Part shown: positions 17,639-29,747 of the stretch, one piece after another
How positions within the stretch are numbered: position 1 is the first letter of the stretch
How the letters are laid out: every line of letters starts with the position of its first letter
Origin: Ideonella livida
GTDB taxonomy: Bacteria; Pseudomonadota; Gammaproteobacteria; Burkholderiales; Burkholderiaceae_C
Direction: 5' to 3'
NCBI RefSeq assembly: GCF_010499455.1
Contig: NZ_JAAGOH010000004.1
Span: 124,001-188,000, forward strand
Length of the DNA: 64,000 bases
Notes under the pieces: model-generated
The model's input: the letters and a program-made list of their open reading frames with translations, nothing else
Database searches by the model: none
What the model was told of the DNA's origin: nothing
Made by a program: the position numbers and the translations under genes

Positions 17639-18400
17639 TTACCCGGTGACCAGACGCCGCACGCGCTCCAGATCGGCCAGTGTGTCCACCCCTGGCGCAG
17701 GGGCTGTCTCGCTCAGGTGCACTGCAATGTGCTCGCCATGCCAAAGCACCCGCAACTGCTCGAGCGACTCCACTTGCTCCAGCGGCGCCGGCTCGAGCAG
17801 CGGGAACTGACGCAGGAATCCTGCCCGGTAGGCATACAAGCCGATGTGGCGCAACGCGCCTGTCGGCGGCAGCGCCGCCGCACCAGCCTGACTGCCATCT
17901 CGCCACCACGGCAGGGGAGCGCGGGAAAAGTAGAGCGCCCGGCCCGACCGGTCGCACACCAGCTTGACGACATTGGGGTTGCAAAAGTCCTGCACGTCCT
18001 CCAGCCGATGGGCCGCAGTGGCCATGACACAGTCGGGGCGGTTCCGCAGCAGTTGGGCGCAAGCACCCACCAGGGCCGGGTCGATCAAGGGCTCATCGCC
18101 TTGAACATTGACCACCAGATCATCTCCATCCAGCCCCAGCAAACCGCAGGCCTGCGCCAGGCGGTCGCTGCCACTGGGATGGCCCGGATCGGTCATCACA
18201 GCCTGCACACCATAGGTGACGCAGGCCTGCAGGATGCGATCGTCGTCGCAAGCCACCACGACCTGCCGCGCGCCGGAGCGCGCGGCACGCTGCGCGACGC
18301 GCACCACCATCGGCAGGCCGCCGATGTCCGCCAAGGGTTTGTCCGGCAAACGGCTGGACGCCATCCGCGCCGGAATCAGGACGGTGAAGTCCGCAATCAT
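17639..18400 (-). CDS. kdsB: 3-deoxy-manno-octulosonate cytidylyltransferase
   Basis: Activates Kdo as CMP-Kdo for lipopolysaccharide inner core synthesis. 253 residues, normal length. The N-terminal nucleotidyltransferase signature [15 protein letters not shown] is at about 10-24; [31 protein letters not shown] and HIGLYAYR are in the expected order. Its ATG at 18400 overlaps the stop of the Trm112 gene by 4 bases (ATGA), so translation is coupled. Cytoplasmic. Confidence 0.97.
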   Translation of the reverse strand: MIADFTVLIPARMASSRLPDKPLADIGGLPMVVRVAQRAARSGARQVVVACDDDRILQACVTYGVQAVMTDPGHPSGSDRLAQACGLLGLDGDDLVVNVQGDEPLIDPALVGACAQLLRNRPDCVMATAAHRLEDVQDFCNPNVVKLVCDRSGRALYFSRAPLPWWRDGSQAGAAALPPTGALRHIGLYAYRAGFLRQFPLLEPAPLEQVESLEQLRVLWHGEHIAVHLSETAPAPGVDTLADLERVRRLVTG

Positions 18401-18597
18401 GCCGCGTCCTCATCCTGCTCCAGCGCACGCGCTTCGCTCTCAAGCATGGCAGGAATGCCATCCCGGATGGGAAAGGCCAGGCGATCGGCGGCACACACCA
18501 ACTCGTGTGGGCGCAGAGCCTCGTCACGGCGCAGGGTCAGCGGGCCCTTGCAAAGAGGACAGACGAGGAGGTCGAGCAGGCGCAGGTCCAGGGTCAT
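18397..18597 (-). CDS. Trm112 family protein (YcaR-like)
   Basis: 66 residues from ATG 18597 ([20 protein letters not shown]). It has one CPLC knuckle and a later lone Cys ([11 protein letters not shown]), then the conserved [13 protein letters not shown]. Members of this family are small zinc-ribbon-like proteins commonly sandwiched between lpxK and kdsB. The 25 extra in-frame residues upstream overlap lpxK and are not needed. It starts 10 bases after lpxK and overlaps kdsB by 4 bases. Confidence 0.93.
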   Translation of the reverse strand: MTLDLRLLDLLVCPLCKGPLTLRRDEALRPHELVCAADRLAFPIRDGIPAMLESEARALEQDEDAA

Positions 18598-18607
18598 GGA
18601 AGACAGG

Positions 18608-19708
18608 TCAGTTGCAGCTCGCCGACGGATCGGCGGGCTGTCTAAGTTCGCGCGCCTGCACCAACCAACCATGCAGTTGCTGGAGCAGGGCGTCCGGGAG
18701 CTCGAAGTCTAGCGGCACGACCCAGACCTGCGGCCCGCCGGGTGGCAGCGCAGGCAGCTTGACCGCATCCTTCTCGGTGACCAGCACCTCGGTGGCCTGG
18801 CTGGGCCAGGGCACCTGCGCCCAGTCATGGTGATCCGGCAGCGGCAGACGCTGCAGGCGCACACCGCAGGATTCAAGCATGGAGAAAAATCGTTCGGGTT
18901 CGGCCAGCCCGGCCGCAGCCCAAAGCGCCTGCTGCTGGCTGCGGCGCGCCAATGCCTCCAAGGCGGCAGGATCCGCACTGGCCCCTTGCCACCATGACGC
19001 CAACGGCACCGCCCCCGTCAGCGCCCGCCGGGCGAACTCGCCCGGCAAGGGAACGGACGGCGCTGGCGCGTTGAACAGCACGGCCTGCCGGGGACCCAGC
19101 GATGCAGGAACCGGCTCGCGCAGGGGGCCGGCGGGCAGCAACTGCCCATTGCCTGCCCCACGGGCATCGAATACCAAGAGTTCGACATCCCTTGGCAGCC
19201 GGCGGTGCTGCAAGGCATCGTCAGCCAGAATGACGTCGACCTCCTGATGGGCCTTGCACAAGGCCTGCAGCGCCGTCCAGCGGTCGGCGTGCACGGCCAA
19301 TGGCGCGCCGGTGCGGCGATGGATCAGCAGCGGCTCGTCGCCCGCCTCTCGTGCGGTGGAGGTCGGACCCAAGAGGTGCAGCGCCCGATTCGCGCGGCCG
19401 TGACCGCGCGACACCACGCCGGGTGTCCAGCCACGTTGGCGCAACGCATGGACCAGCGCGACCGTGGTCGGCGTCTTGCCGGCTCCGCCGACGACCACGT
19501 TGCCGACGACCAAGATTGGACAGGGCGGGGTGCGTCCCGCGGCCAGACGCTCATCAGCCTCTCGACGGCGCCGCGAGAGCAGGCCGTAGAGTGAGGCCAG
19601 CGGCTGAAGGCACCGGGACCAGGGCGTGGGCGCAGGCGTCCACCAAGCACGCTCCAGCGCCACCAGCCAGCGCGAACGTGCCGGTGGGGAAGAGGGCACA
19701 GCTCCCAC
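18608..19708 (-). CDS. lpxK: Tetraacyldisaccharide 4'-kinase
   Basis: Phosphorylates the 4' position of the lipid A disaccharide at the inner membrane. 366 residues. Walker [14 protein letters not shown] is at about 68-80, followed by GVVSRGHGR, then the GDEPLL block and ILADDALQH (DDGLQH equivalent), as in the family. A short hydrophobic/amphipathic N-terminal helix ([17 protein letters not shown]) fits membrane association. The start is GTG 19708, 14 bases after exbD. Confidence 0.96.
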   Translation of the reverse strand: MGAVPSSPPARSRWLVALERAWWTPAPTPWSRCLQPLASLYGLLSRRRREADERLAAGRTPPCPILVVGNVVVGGAGKTPTTVALVHALRQRGWTPGVVSRGHGRANRALHLLGPTSTAREAGDEPLLIHRRTGAPLAVHADRWTALQALCKAHQEVDVILADDALQHRRLPRDVELLVFDARGAGNGQLLPAGPLREPVPASLGPRQAVLFNAPAPSVPLPGEFARRALTGAVPLASWWQGASADPAALEALARRSQQQALWAAAGLAEPERFFSMLESCGVRLQRLPLPDHHDWAQVPWPSQATEVLVTEKDAVKLPALPPGGPQVWVVPLDFELPDALLQQLHGWLVQARELRQPADPSASCN

Positions 19709-19722
19709 TCGTCCAGCCGCCG

Positions 19723-20142
19723 TCAGTTGCCCTGGCCGTGCTGGGCAGCAAAGGTGATGCGGACCAGACCCGCACGGCGGGCGGCGTCCAGCACATTCAT
19801 GACCGACTGCACCGCCGCGGTAGCGTCGGCGCTGACGATCACCACCGGGTCCTTGCGGGACTGGGCGGCCTCCTGCAGGGCGGCCACCAGTCCTTCCACG
19901 CTGCGGCCGTCGACCGGTTGGCGGTCCACCGAGAACCGGCCGTCACCCGCGACGGCCACGACGATCTCGGCCGGCCGGTCCTTGAGCGGATCGGCATTGG
20001 CCGTGGGCAGGTTGACCTGCAGTTCAGTGAAGCGGGAGTAGGTGGTGGACAGCATCAGGAAGATGAGCACCACCAGCAACACGTCGATGAAGGGGATGAG
20101 GTTGAGCTCGGGCTCATCTCCTCCGGGGCGGCGAAACTTCAT
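19723..20142 (-). CDS. exbD: Biopolymer transport protein ExbD/TolR family
   Basis: 139 residues: short cytoplasmic N-terminus (MKFRRPGGDEPELNLIP), one membrane helix FIDVLLVVLIFLM with the proton-carrying Asp, and a periplasmic domain ending in VRITFAAQ. With the ExbB-like protein it forms a proton-driven energiser. No TonB gene is nearby. In this operon context (with lpxK and kdsB) it is usually annotated exbD, but a Tol-type or other envelope partner cannot be excluded. Confidence 0.92.
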   Translation of the reverse strand: MKFRRPGGDEPELNLIPFIDVLLVVLIFLMLSTTYSRFTELQVNLPTANADPLKDRPAEIVVAVAGDGRFSVDRQPVDGRSVEGLVAALQEAAQSRKDPVVIVSADATAAVQSVMNVLDAARRAGLVRITFAAQHGQGN

Positions 20143-20171
20143 GGTCGTGGGTCCGACGTGGCAGGGCGGGC

Positions 20172-20801
20172 TCAGCGGCCCCGCGGCGCAGAGCGCAGCA
20201 GGTGCTGCAGCAGGGTCTCGGCGTCTTGCTCCATGTCCACCAAGAAGCCATTGACGCGGCCACGGAAGAAGCGGTGCGCCACCAGAGAGGGAATGGCGAC
20301 GATCAGTCCGAACGCGGTGTTGTAGAGGGCGATGGAGATGCCGTGGGCCAGTTGCGCCGGGTTGGTGCCGCTGCCAGGGGCCTGGGCGCCAAAGATCTCG
20401 ATCATGCCCACGACAGTGCCCAGCAGGCCCAGCAGCGGGGCGGCGGTGGCAATGGTGCCCAGGGTATTGAGATAGCGCTCGAGCTGGTGCGCGGCGGTGC
20501 GGCCGGCCAATTCGAAGGACTGACGCAACACAGCCTCATCGGCCTGTCGATCGGCTTGGTGGGTGCGCAAGCCAGCGGCCAGCACCGTCCCGAAGACCGA
20601 GTTGGCGGCCAGCTTGCCCAGCACGTCGTCGTTGAGCGCTCCTTGGCGGTGGACACCAAGCACCTCCTGGACCAGCCCCTTGGGCACGACCTTGGGTCGG
20701 CGCAGGGACATGGCGCGCTCGATGACGAGCGCCAGTGCGGCGATGGAACACAGGATCAGGGGCCAAATGGGCCAGCCGGCAGCTTCGATGATGCTAAACA
20801 A
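20172..20801 (-). CDS. exbB: MotA/TolQ/ExbB proton channel family protein
   Basis: 209 residues with three membrane helices: ILCSIAALALVIE near the N-terminus, LGTIATAAPLLGLLGTVVGMI, and ISIALYNTAFGLIVAIPSL, the last two being the pore helices with conserved Thr/Gly. The start is probably TTG at 20801 (LFSIIEAAGWPIWP), 4 bases after AGAGGA; family members begin MFSII. An in-frame ATG at 20933 would add 44 residues of Arg/Pro-rich sequence. It is the first gene of the operon, 29 bases before exbD. Confidence 0.92.
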   Translation of the reverse strand: MFSIIEAAGWPIWPLILCSIAALALVIERAMSLRRPKVVPKGLVQEVLGVHRQGALNDDVLGKLAANSVFGTVLAAGLRTHQADRQADEAVLRQSFELAGRTAAHQLERYLNTLGTIATAAPLLGLLGTVVGMIEIFGAQAPGSGTNPAQLAHGISIALYNTAFGLIVAIPSLVAHRFFRGRVNGFLVDMEQDAETLLQHLLRSAPRGR

Positions 20802-20952
20802 GTCGTCCTCTGGCCTCAGCCGGGGAAGGGTCGATACAGCCGCCGGATTATGGGCCCTAGCCCCACCGCGGAGCTGGCGCGTTGACGGGGGCGCAACAAC
20901 CACGTGCCCGGCGGCCAAGCCCCGCGGATGCACGGGCCTATGGCGGGCTCCC

Positions 20953-20958
20953 TACAAT
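20953..20958 (+). promoter_or_regulatory. Candidate -10 element of sodB
   Basis: TACAAT stands out in a GC-rich stretch, 73 bases before the sodB ATG. No good -35 hexamer is seen 16-18 bases upstream, so the call is weak. The rest of the 230-base gap between exbB and sodB shows nothing else recognisable. Confidence 0.4.
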
Positions 20959-21031
20959 CGCGCCGCATTCCACCCATCCCGCTCGGGGCCCAGCCTGGGT
21001 CCTGCGGGACGACAACCCGAGAGGAAGCCCC

Positions 21032-21616
21032 ATGGAACACACCCTGCCCCCCCTGCCGTTCGGACTGGACGATCTGGCTCCCCACATGAGCCGCGAGACC
21101 CTGGAGTACCACCACGGCAAGCACCACAACGCCTACGTGGTGAACCTGAACAACCTGGTGGCGGGCACCGAGTTCGCCGGCCAGCCGCTGGAGGACGTGG
21201 TCAAGAAGTCGTCCGGCCCGATCTACAACAACGCCGCCCAGATCTGGAACCACACCTTCTTCTGGAACTGCCTGAAGAAGAACGGCGGCGGTGAGCCCAC
21301 CGGAGCCCTGGCAACCGCCATCAACGCCAAGTGGGGCAGCTACGCCGCCTTCAAGGAAGCCTTCACCAAGAGCGCCGTGGGCAACTTCGGTTCGGGCTGG
21401 ACCTGGCTGGTGAAGAAGGCCGACGGCTCGGTCGACATCGTCAACATGGGCGCTGCCGGCACCCCGCTGACCACCGGTGACACCGCGCTGCTGACCGTGG
21501 ACGTGTGGGAGCACGCCTACTACATCGACTACCGTAACCTGCGTCCGAAGTTCGTGGAGACCTTCCTGAACTCCCTGGTGAACTGGGACTTCGCCGCGGC
21601 CAACTACGGCGCCTGA
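21032..21616 (+). CDS. sodB: Superoxide dismutase, iron type
   Basis: Converts superoxide to O2 and H2O2 in the cytoplasm. 194 residues. Metal ligands: His in the TLEYHHGKHHNAYV block (about residue 27), His in NHTFFWNCL, Asp and His in VDVWEHAYYIDYRN. AAQIWNHTFFW carries the Gln typical of Fe-dependent rather than Mn-dependent enzymes. No signal peptide. Starts at ATG 21032 (MEHTLPPLP) after GAGAGGAAG; a longer in-frame form from 20882 is not plausible. Confidence 0.97.
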   Translation: MEHTLPPLPFGLDDLAPHMSRETLEYHHGKHHNAYVVNLNNLVAGTEFAGQPLEDVVKKSSGPIYNNAAQIWNHTFFWNCLKKNGGGEPTGALATAINAKWGSYAAFKEAFTKSAVGNFGSGWTWLVKKADGSVDIVNMGAAGTPLTTGDTALLTVDVWEHAYYIDYRNLRPKFVETFLNSLVNWDFAAANYGA

Positions 21617-21652
21617 CGCGCCCGCAGGGTGCCCGCCGGGCGCCCATGAAAG

Positions 21653-21678
21653 AAAGGCCACCTTCGGGTGGCCTTTTT
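21653..21678. terminator. Bidirectional terminator between sodB and gcvP
   Basis: AAGGCCACC-TTCG-GGTGGCCTT with TTTTT on the plus strand, and a T-rich stretch (TTTCTTT) on the minus strand. It serves the convergent sodB and gcv transcripts. Confidence 0.92.
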
Positions 21679-21706
21679 GTTGAGGCGTGTCGGCGCCCCT
21701 CTCCGA

Positions 21707-24637
<2,931 letters not shown>

Positions 24638-24728
24638 GGCGGGATCCTGCGAGAAACCGGGTGCCTGTGCTCAGGCGGCAGCGAAGGGCGAGGCGGGCGG
24701 GTACTGGCTGCACCCACCGCAGACGGCA

Positions 24729-25103
24729 TCAGAGCGTCTTAAGCAGCGCGTCGTAGCCGGTGGCGTCCATCAGGCCATCGAGTTGGGCCACATCGGCCAG
24801 CTTGACCTTGAAGAACCAGCCGGCGCCCAGCGGGTCGGTGTTGGCCAGGGCGGGGTCGTCACGCAGGGCTTCGTTGACCTCGACGATTTCGCCGTCCACC
24901 GGCATGTAGATGTCGGCGGCGGCCTTCACGGACTCGACGACGCCCGCCACGTCCCCCTTGGCCACGGTCTTGCCCACTTCGGGCAGGTCCACGAAGACCA
25001 CGTCGCCCAGGGCGTCCTGGGCGTGGACGGTGATGCCCACCACGGCGGCGGCGGTGTCAGCGGCGTTGATCCATTCGTGGTCGGCGGTGAACTTCAGGGT
25101 CAT
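24729..25103 (-). CDS. gcvH: Glycine cleavage system H protein
   Basis: Lipoyl carrier of the glycine cleavage system. 124 residues from ATG 25103 (MTLKFTADHEW). The lipoylation site is K60 in GVVESVKAAADIYMP; the N-terminal HEW and the C-terminal GWFFKVKL are typical. An extra 52 residues upstream in the same frame are GC-driven and would have no counterpart. It lies 174 bases downstream of gcvT. Confidence 0.97.
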   Translation of the reverse strand: MTLKFTADHEWINAADTAAAVVGITVHAQDALGDVVFVDLPEVGKTVAKGDVAGVVESVKAAADIYMPVDGEIVEVNEALRDDPALANTDPLGAGWFFKVKLADVAQLDGLMDATGYDALLKTL

Positions 25104-25277
25104 GGTGGACTTCCTCGTGTCGGAAAAGGGTTCGTTCGGTTCAGGCCACGCCGCACGGCGCGGACGAGGGCTGGAAAAGGGGTGGCTCGCAGGACCCGGC
25201 GCGCATTGTGCGGGCCGCGGGCCAGCCGGTCGGCGAATTTCTGTGCGGCCGCTGTGCATCGGGCCGCACAGGAGCTT

Positions 25278-26417
25278 TCAACCGCGGTAGTAGCGGGTGG
25301 GCTGGAAAGGGGTGGCCACCACGTCCATCGGAAGGCGCTTGCCCCGCACCTCGGCCCAAACCCGGGTCCCCACAGCGGCATGGCTGGCCGGCAGGTAGCC
25401 CATGGCCACCGGAGCGCCGACGCTGGGGCCCAGGGTGCCGCTGGTCACGGAGCCCAGGGCGGTGCCGTCTTCGGCCACCAGGGGACTGCCTTCGCGGATA
25501 GGTGCCCGTTCCAGGCCACGCAGGCCCACGCGCTTGCGGCCGGCACCGGCGCCCAACTGGGCCTCGATCACGGCGGCGCCTGGGTAGCCGCCCGCGCGGG
25601 CGCCGCCAGGGCGGCGCACCTTCTGCATGGCCCAGGTCAGTGCGGCTTCCACCGGGGTGGTGGTGGTGTCGATCTCATGGCCGTACAGGCACAAACCAGC
25701 TTCCAGGCGCAGGGTGTCACGCGCCCCCAGGCCCGCAGGGGCCACTTCGGGCTGGGCCAGCAGGGCGCGGGCCAGGGCGACGGCCTGGTCTTGGTGCACC
25801 GAGATCTCAAAGCCGTCTTCGCCGGTGTAGCCGGAGCGTGTGACGAAGCAGTCGGCCCCTGCGATCTCAAACCGGCCGCAGGTCATGAAGGTGAGGGCGA
25901 CCACTTCCGGGGCCAGCCGAGCCAGCGCCGTGACGGCTTGCGGCCCCTGCAGGGCCAACAGGGCGCGCTCCGGCAGCGTTTGCACGGTGCAGCGCTGGCC
26001 GATCTGGGCTTGCAGATGGGCGATGTCAGCCTGCTTGCAACCGGCATTGACCACCATGAACAGGTCGCCAAAATCGGGGGCCGAGGCGGCGTCAGGCCGG
26101 GTGATCATCAGGTCGTCCAGCAGGCCGCCTTGCTCGTTGGTGAAGAAGCCGTAGCGCTGCTTGCCGGCGGGCAGATCGATCACGTCCACCGGCACCAGGC
26201 TCTCCAGTGCGGCAGCGGCCTCAGCACCGATCAGACGCAACTGGCCCATGTGGGACACGTCGAACAGGGCGGCCTTGTCGCGGCACTGGCGATGCTCGGC
26301 CATCAGGCCCGCGGGGTACTGCACCGGCATGGCATAGCCGGCAAAGGGCACCATGCGGGCGCCCAGTTCGAGGTGCAGTTCGTGCAGAGGGGTCTTGAGC
26401 AGGGCGGCGTCGGTCAT
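25278..26417 (-). CDS. gcvT: Aminomethyltransferase, glycine cleavage T protein
   Basis: Transfers the methylene group from aminomethyl-GcvH to tetrahydrofolate, releasing ammonia. 379 residues, from ATG 26417 (MTDAALLKTPL). Family blocks: LGARMVPFAGYAMPVQY, ALFDVSHMGQL, RSGYTGEDGFEI, LGARDTLRLEAGLCLYGHE (the conserved Arg/Asp-rich folate-site motif) and LPASHAAVGT. First gene of the operon and directly downstream of the glycine riboswitch at 26482-26703. The longer in-frame form reaching 27038 would translate through the riboswitch and is rejected. Confidence 0.96.
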   Translation of the reverse strand: MTDAALLKTPLHELHLELGARMVPFAGYAMPVQYPAGLMAEHRQCRDKAALFDVSHMGQLRLIGAEAAAALESLVPVDVIDLPAGKQRYGFFTNEQGGLLDDLMITRPDAASAPDFGDLFMVVNAGCKQADIAHLQAQIGQRCTVQTLPERALLALQGPQAVTALARLAPEVVALTFMTCGRFEIAGADCFVTRSGYTGEDGFEISVHQDQAVALARALLAQPEVAPAGLGARDTLRLEAGLCLYGHEIDTTTTPVEAALTWAMQKVRRPGGARAGGYPGAAVIEAQLGAGAGRKRVGLRGLERAPIREGSPLVAEDGTALGSVTSGTLGPSVGAPVAMGYLPASHAAVGTRVWAEVRGKRLPMDVVATPFQPTRYYRG

Positions 26418-26481
26418 GGCGTCAGGCGATGAGGGCTGGGGGCGGCGCCAGGCAGGTGATCCGGCCCGGTTCCGTGTGAAG

Positions 26482-26703
26482 CCCCCGCTGTCCGCTTTAC
26501 CTGAGAGATTGGCGCCGGGCGCCTGTGGCGGCCCTGTCGCTTGCCCCTTCGGTGGGCGGGCTCCAGGCCCGCCTCTCTCCAGTGAGGAACGGCGGATACC
26601 TCCGCCGCTTGCCAGTCCTTTTGCCTGAGCGTTCGAGCGCATTCGATGATCCGCGCGCTCTGCGCCTTCGGCGGCCCGCACGCAGCGGGCGCTCTCCTGA
26701 CAA
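26482..26703 (-). ncRNA. Tandem glycine riboswitch controlling gcvTHP
   Basis: Two glycine aptamers in series on the minus strand. Aptamer 1 (about 26612-26703) has AGGAGAGC, GCCGAAGGCGCA, CGCTCAGGCAAAAGGACTGG. Aptamer 2 (about 26482-26584) has CTGGAGAGAGG, CACCGAAGGGGCAAG, TCTCTCAGGTAAAGCGGACAG. These match the conserved core of the class. A small hairpin (GGCGGAGGTATCCGCC) lies in the linker. About 64 bases separate aptamer 2 from the gcvT ATG, with no evident intrinsic terminator, so the switch mechanism (activation of gcv at high glycine is the usual outcome) is not readable here. Confidence 0.94.
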
Positions 26704-26710
26704 GGCAAAG

Positions 26711-26716
26711 ATTGTA
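26711..26716 (-). promoter_or_regulatory. -10 element of the gcv operon
   Basis: Minus-strand TACAAT. A start 7 bases downstream would fall at about 26704, exactly at the first base of aptamer 1. The -35 region is not consensus. Confidence 0.65.
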
Positions 26717-26829
26717 TCCCAGCCGGCCTGGCCCCTAGGCACTGCGCCCACCGGGGACACCGCCCTGACCGGGCGCACCGGGCATGACCCGCCACAGGAC
26801 ACAATCGCCTTCTGCTGCCGCCAGGAGAC

Positions 26830-29739
26830 ATGGTCTTGTCCGACACCCCGCCCCGCCATTGCATTGCGCACCGTCCTGCCGCCCTCGACCGCCGAGCGAC
26901 CAAGCGCCGGGCCCCGGAGTGCTTGCCCAGTCGGGGACAGGCCCTGCGGGTCCTGGTGCTGGCAGTGGGGCTGGCTGCCGCAGCCATGCCAGGCCAGGCG
27001 GCGCCGTCCTCTGCCACCAAGCGGGCGCCACCGGCCAACGCCGGGTCCAGCGCGGACGCGCCTGCCGACTACCAAGTACGGCCGACGCCGGACTGGGTGG
27101 TCACGCCCGCGCTGGCGGAATTGGAGAAACTGCCGGTGGCGTCTGCCGCCCTGCAGGTGCTGCTTCAGGAGGATCAGACGCGCCTGGGTCCGCAGGGGGC
27201 TGAGCGCTATGTGCGCGTGGTGCGCCGCCTGCAGGACCGTGCCGGCTTGGAGAGTGGCGCGCAGTGGCAGATCGACTTCGACCCCAGCTACCAGCGTCTG
27301 GTGCTGCATACCGTGGCGGTCTGGCGGGACGGCCGCCGGCAGGATCGGCTGCCCGGACTGAAGGTCAAGATGCTCCAGCGGGAGACCCAGCTGGAGCGCC
27401 AGATCTACGACGGCCGGGTCACGGCCTCCATCGTGCCGGAGGACATCCGTGTGGGAGACCGGATGGAGTTGGCCTACAGCCTGGTGGGCGAGAACCCGGT
27501 CTTCCGGGGTCGTCATGTGGACATGGACTGGTCGATGTCGCACCGTGGTCCGGTGGCTTGGTCGCGTCAGCGCCTGCTGGTGCCGGCGGGGCGGACCATC
27601 CAGCTCAGCGTGGATGAACGTCTGCACCAGGTGAGCCGTCAGACCCGCCAGGGGCAGACGGAGATATGGGTCGAACGCCGGCAGGCGCCGATGTACGTCT
27701 GGGAAAACCAGTCCGCCCCGGCGGCCTACCTGGCCGACCAGCAGCAATACAGCGAGTTCGAGCGCTGGGAAGACGTGGCCGGCTGGGCGGAGCGCCTGTT
27801 CGAGGGCACCGCGGCCCCTGGTGCCGAAGTGTTGGCGCAGGCCCAGCGGCTGCGCCGCGCCACGCCCCGGGAGACGGTGGAGGCGGTGTTGGACTTCGTG
27901 CAGCAGGAGATCCGCTACTTTGGCACCGAGATCGGCCCGGCCAGCCACCAGCCAGCGGCACCGGAGAAGGTGCTGCGCCAGCGCTTTGGCGACTGCAAGG
28001 ACAAGGTGGCACTGGCGGTGGCCCTGTTGCGCCCCCTGGGCGTGGCGGCCGAGCCCCTGCTCGTGTCCACCCTGTGGCGCGGCGATGCGGCACGGCTGCT
28101 GCCCAGTCCACTGGCCTTCAACCACGCCATCCTGACGGTCCCCCTGGACGGCAGGCAGCTGGTGCTGGACCCCACCCGCAGCCTGCAGTCCGGCCCCCTG
28201 GAAGCTCGCCAGAGCCTGGGCCTGGGTGTCGGCCTGCCCGCACGCGCCGGCGCCGGGCTGATGACGCTGCCAGCGGCGGTGGAGCACCTGAAGGTGGAGG
28301 TGTCGGACCTGATCCGGTTTGAGCGCCTGAGTGAGGATCCGGTGCTGGAAGCACGCTGGACGTACCACGGCGAGAACGCTGAGCAGGTCCGCCAGCTGGC
28401 TCAGGCTGGACAACTGCAGGAGCTGCAGAAATGGCTGGCTGGCGAGTACGCCCGCAGCTATCCCGGCGCACAGACAGTGGGCGAGTTGTCCGTGGAGAAC
28501 CTGGCCGGCCAGCATGCGGTGCGCCTGAGCCAACGCTTCGCCCTGCATCAGTACCTCAAGCTGGCAGAGGAGAAATATCTGCAGGGAGAGTTCGGGCTGG
28601 TGGGGGTGATGCAGGCCCTGCGCCTGCCCGACCAGGCCCCGCGCACCCGCGACCTGAGCCTGGGCGCCGGCGGCCAGTTCAGGCACGTGCTGCGCATGGA
28701 ATTTCCGGAGGACGTCTTCAGCCGGCCCGGGCAGACACGTGGTGAGGAGGGTGACCGACACACCCGCGTGCGCTGGCGCCAGACCCTGGAGCCTCGGGCG
28801 GCGGAGGTGCAGGTGGACGCCACGGTGCAGGACACGGTCATCACCCCGACACAGTGGCAGGCCCACCGCGAGGCGCTGGTCAAGCTCTGGCCCCGCCTAA
28901 GCAACCAGATCTCACTGGCCACGCTGCGCCCGGCCCAGGCCGACGTGCTGCGCGAGCGGCTGAGGGCGCTGGACGCCGGACAGAACACCAGGGTGTCGAT
29001 GCGCAGTCAGGTGCAACGAGACGCCCAGCAAGGCCTGCTGGTGGTGGACGCCCAGCTGCAGTCCGGACGCCTGCCTACACCGGCACAGGTAACGCTGCTG
29101 CGCCGCAAGATCGTCCACCTGGACCACCTGGGACGCCCCGAAGAAGGCCGCGAGGCCGCACGCCAGGCCCTGGCGCTGGACCCGCAGCACCTGGAGCTGC
29201 GTGAGGCCGCCGCAGAGAACGCGCTCGCCCTGGGCGACGCCGAGGAGGCCCTGCGCCTGGTGGGCCCGTTGCTGGAAGGGGGCACCTCCGCCTCGGCGCA
29301 GATGGTGGCGGGCCGCGCCCTCTACCAAGCCGGGGAGGTGGCGCGTGCCTTGCAGTACTTCCAGCGGGCGGTCAACCTGCAACCAGAAGGCGAGCGGGCC
29401 TATGCCCTGATCTGGGAACGCCTGGCCATGCGGCGCCTGGGTCAGACACCGCCGCTGGCCAGCCCGCGCCCCACGGGCTGGCCGGGCCACCTGCTGGCCT
29501 TGGTGGAGGGGCGTCTGGCAGAACCCGAAGCGCGGGTGCTGGCCATGGAAGGGGGCGGCGATACCGCCACCGGCCAGCGCTGCGAACTGTTCTTCTACCT
29601 GGCCGAGCTGCAGCAGGCGGCCGGCGACAGTCGCACGGCCATGCGCTTCTACCAGCAGGCGGTGGACACCCAACTCACCGAGTTTGTGGAGCACGGCATG
29701 GCGCGACTGGCCCTGAAGCGGGCAGGCGCCGCCCGCTGA
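26830..29739 (+). CDS. DUF3857/transglutaminase-like protein with C-terminal TPRs, exported
   Basis: 969 residues. A long N-terminal basic region is followed by a hydrophobic signal-like core (LRVLVLAVGLAAAAMPGQAA, about 39-58), so periplasmic or envelope location is likely. Residues 90-330 fit DUF3857 (YSLVGENPVFRGRH region). The transglutaminase core at about 355-450 has Cys in RFGDCKDK, His in FNHAIL and Asp in LVLDPT, an intact triad. The last 230 residues contain TPR-like helices (AGEVARALQYFQRAVNLQPEG). ATG 26830 is only 2 bases from AGGAG; a TTG at 26836 has better spacing. Divergent from the gcv riboswitch. Substrate unknown. Confidence 0.87.
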   Translation: MVLSDTPPRHCIAHRPAALDRRATKRRAPECLPSRGQALRVLVLAVGLAAAAMPGQAAPSSATKRAPPANAGSSADAPADYQVRPTPDWVVTPALAELEKLPVASAALQVLLQEDQTRLGPQGAERYVRVVRRLQDRAGLESGAQWQIDFDPSYQRLVLHTVAVWRDGRRQDRLPGLKVKMLQRETQLERQIYDGRVTASIVPEDIRVGDRMELAYSLVGENPVFRGRHVDMDWSMSHRGPVAWSRQRLLVPAGRTIQLSVDERLHQVSRQTRQGQTEIWVERRQAPMYVWENQSAPAAYLADQQQYSEFERWEDVAGWAERLFEGTAAPGAEVLAQAQRLRRATPRETVEAVLDFVQQEIRYFGTEIGPASHQPAAPEKVLRQRFGDCKDKVALAVALLRPLGVAAEPLLVSTLWRGDAARLLPSPLAFNHAILTVPLDGRQLVLDPTRSLQSGPLEARQSLGLGVGLPARAGAGLMTLPAAVEHLKVEVSDLIRFERLSEDPVLEARWTYHGENAEQVRQLAQAGQLQELQKWLAGEYARSYPGAQTVGELSVENLAGQHAVRLSQRFALHQYLKLAEEKYLQGEFGLVGVMQALRLPDQAPRTRDLSLGAGGQFRHVLRMEFPEDVFSRPGQTRGEEGDRHTRVRWRQTLEPRAAEVQVDATVQDTVITPTQWQAHREALVKLWPRLSNQISLATLRPAQADVLRERLRALDAGQNTRVSMRSQVQRDAQQGLLVVDAQLQSGRLPTPAQVTLLRRKIVHLDHLGRPEEGREAARQALALDPQHLELREAAAENALALGDAEEALRLVGPLLEGGTSASAQMVAGRALYQAGEVARALQYFQRAVNLQPEGERAYALIWERLAMRRLGQTPPLASPRPTGWPGHLLALVEGRLAEPEARVLAMEGGGDTATGQRCELFFYLAELQQAAGDSRTAMRFYQQAVDTQLTEFVEHGMARLALKRAGAAR

Positions 29740-29747
29740 CGGAGGCC

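Noticed and set aside
26497-28866. 789-codon minus-strand ORF opposite the transglutaminase gene
   Set aside because: It would translate through the glycine riboswitch and is antisense to a gene with an intact catalytic triad.
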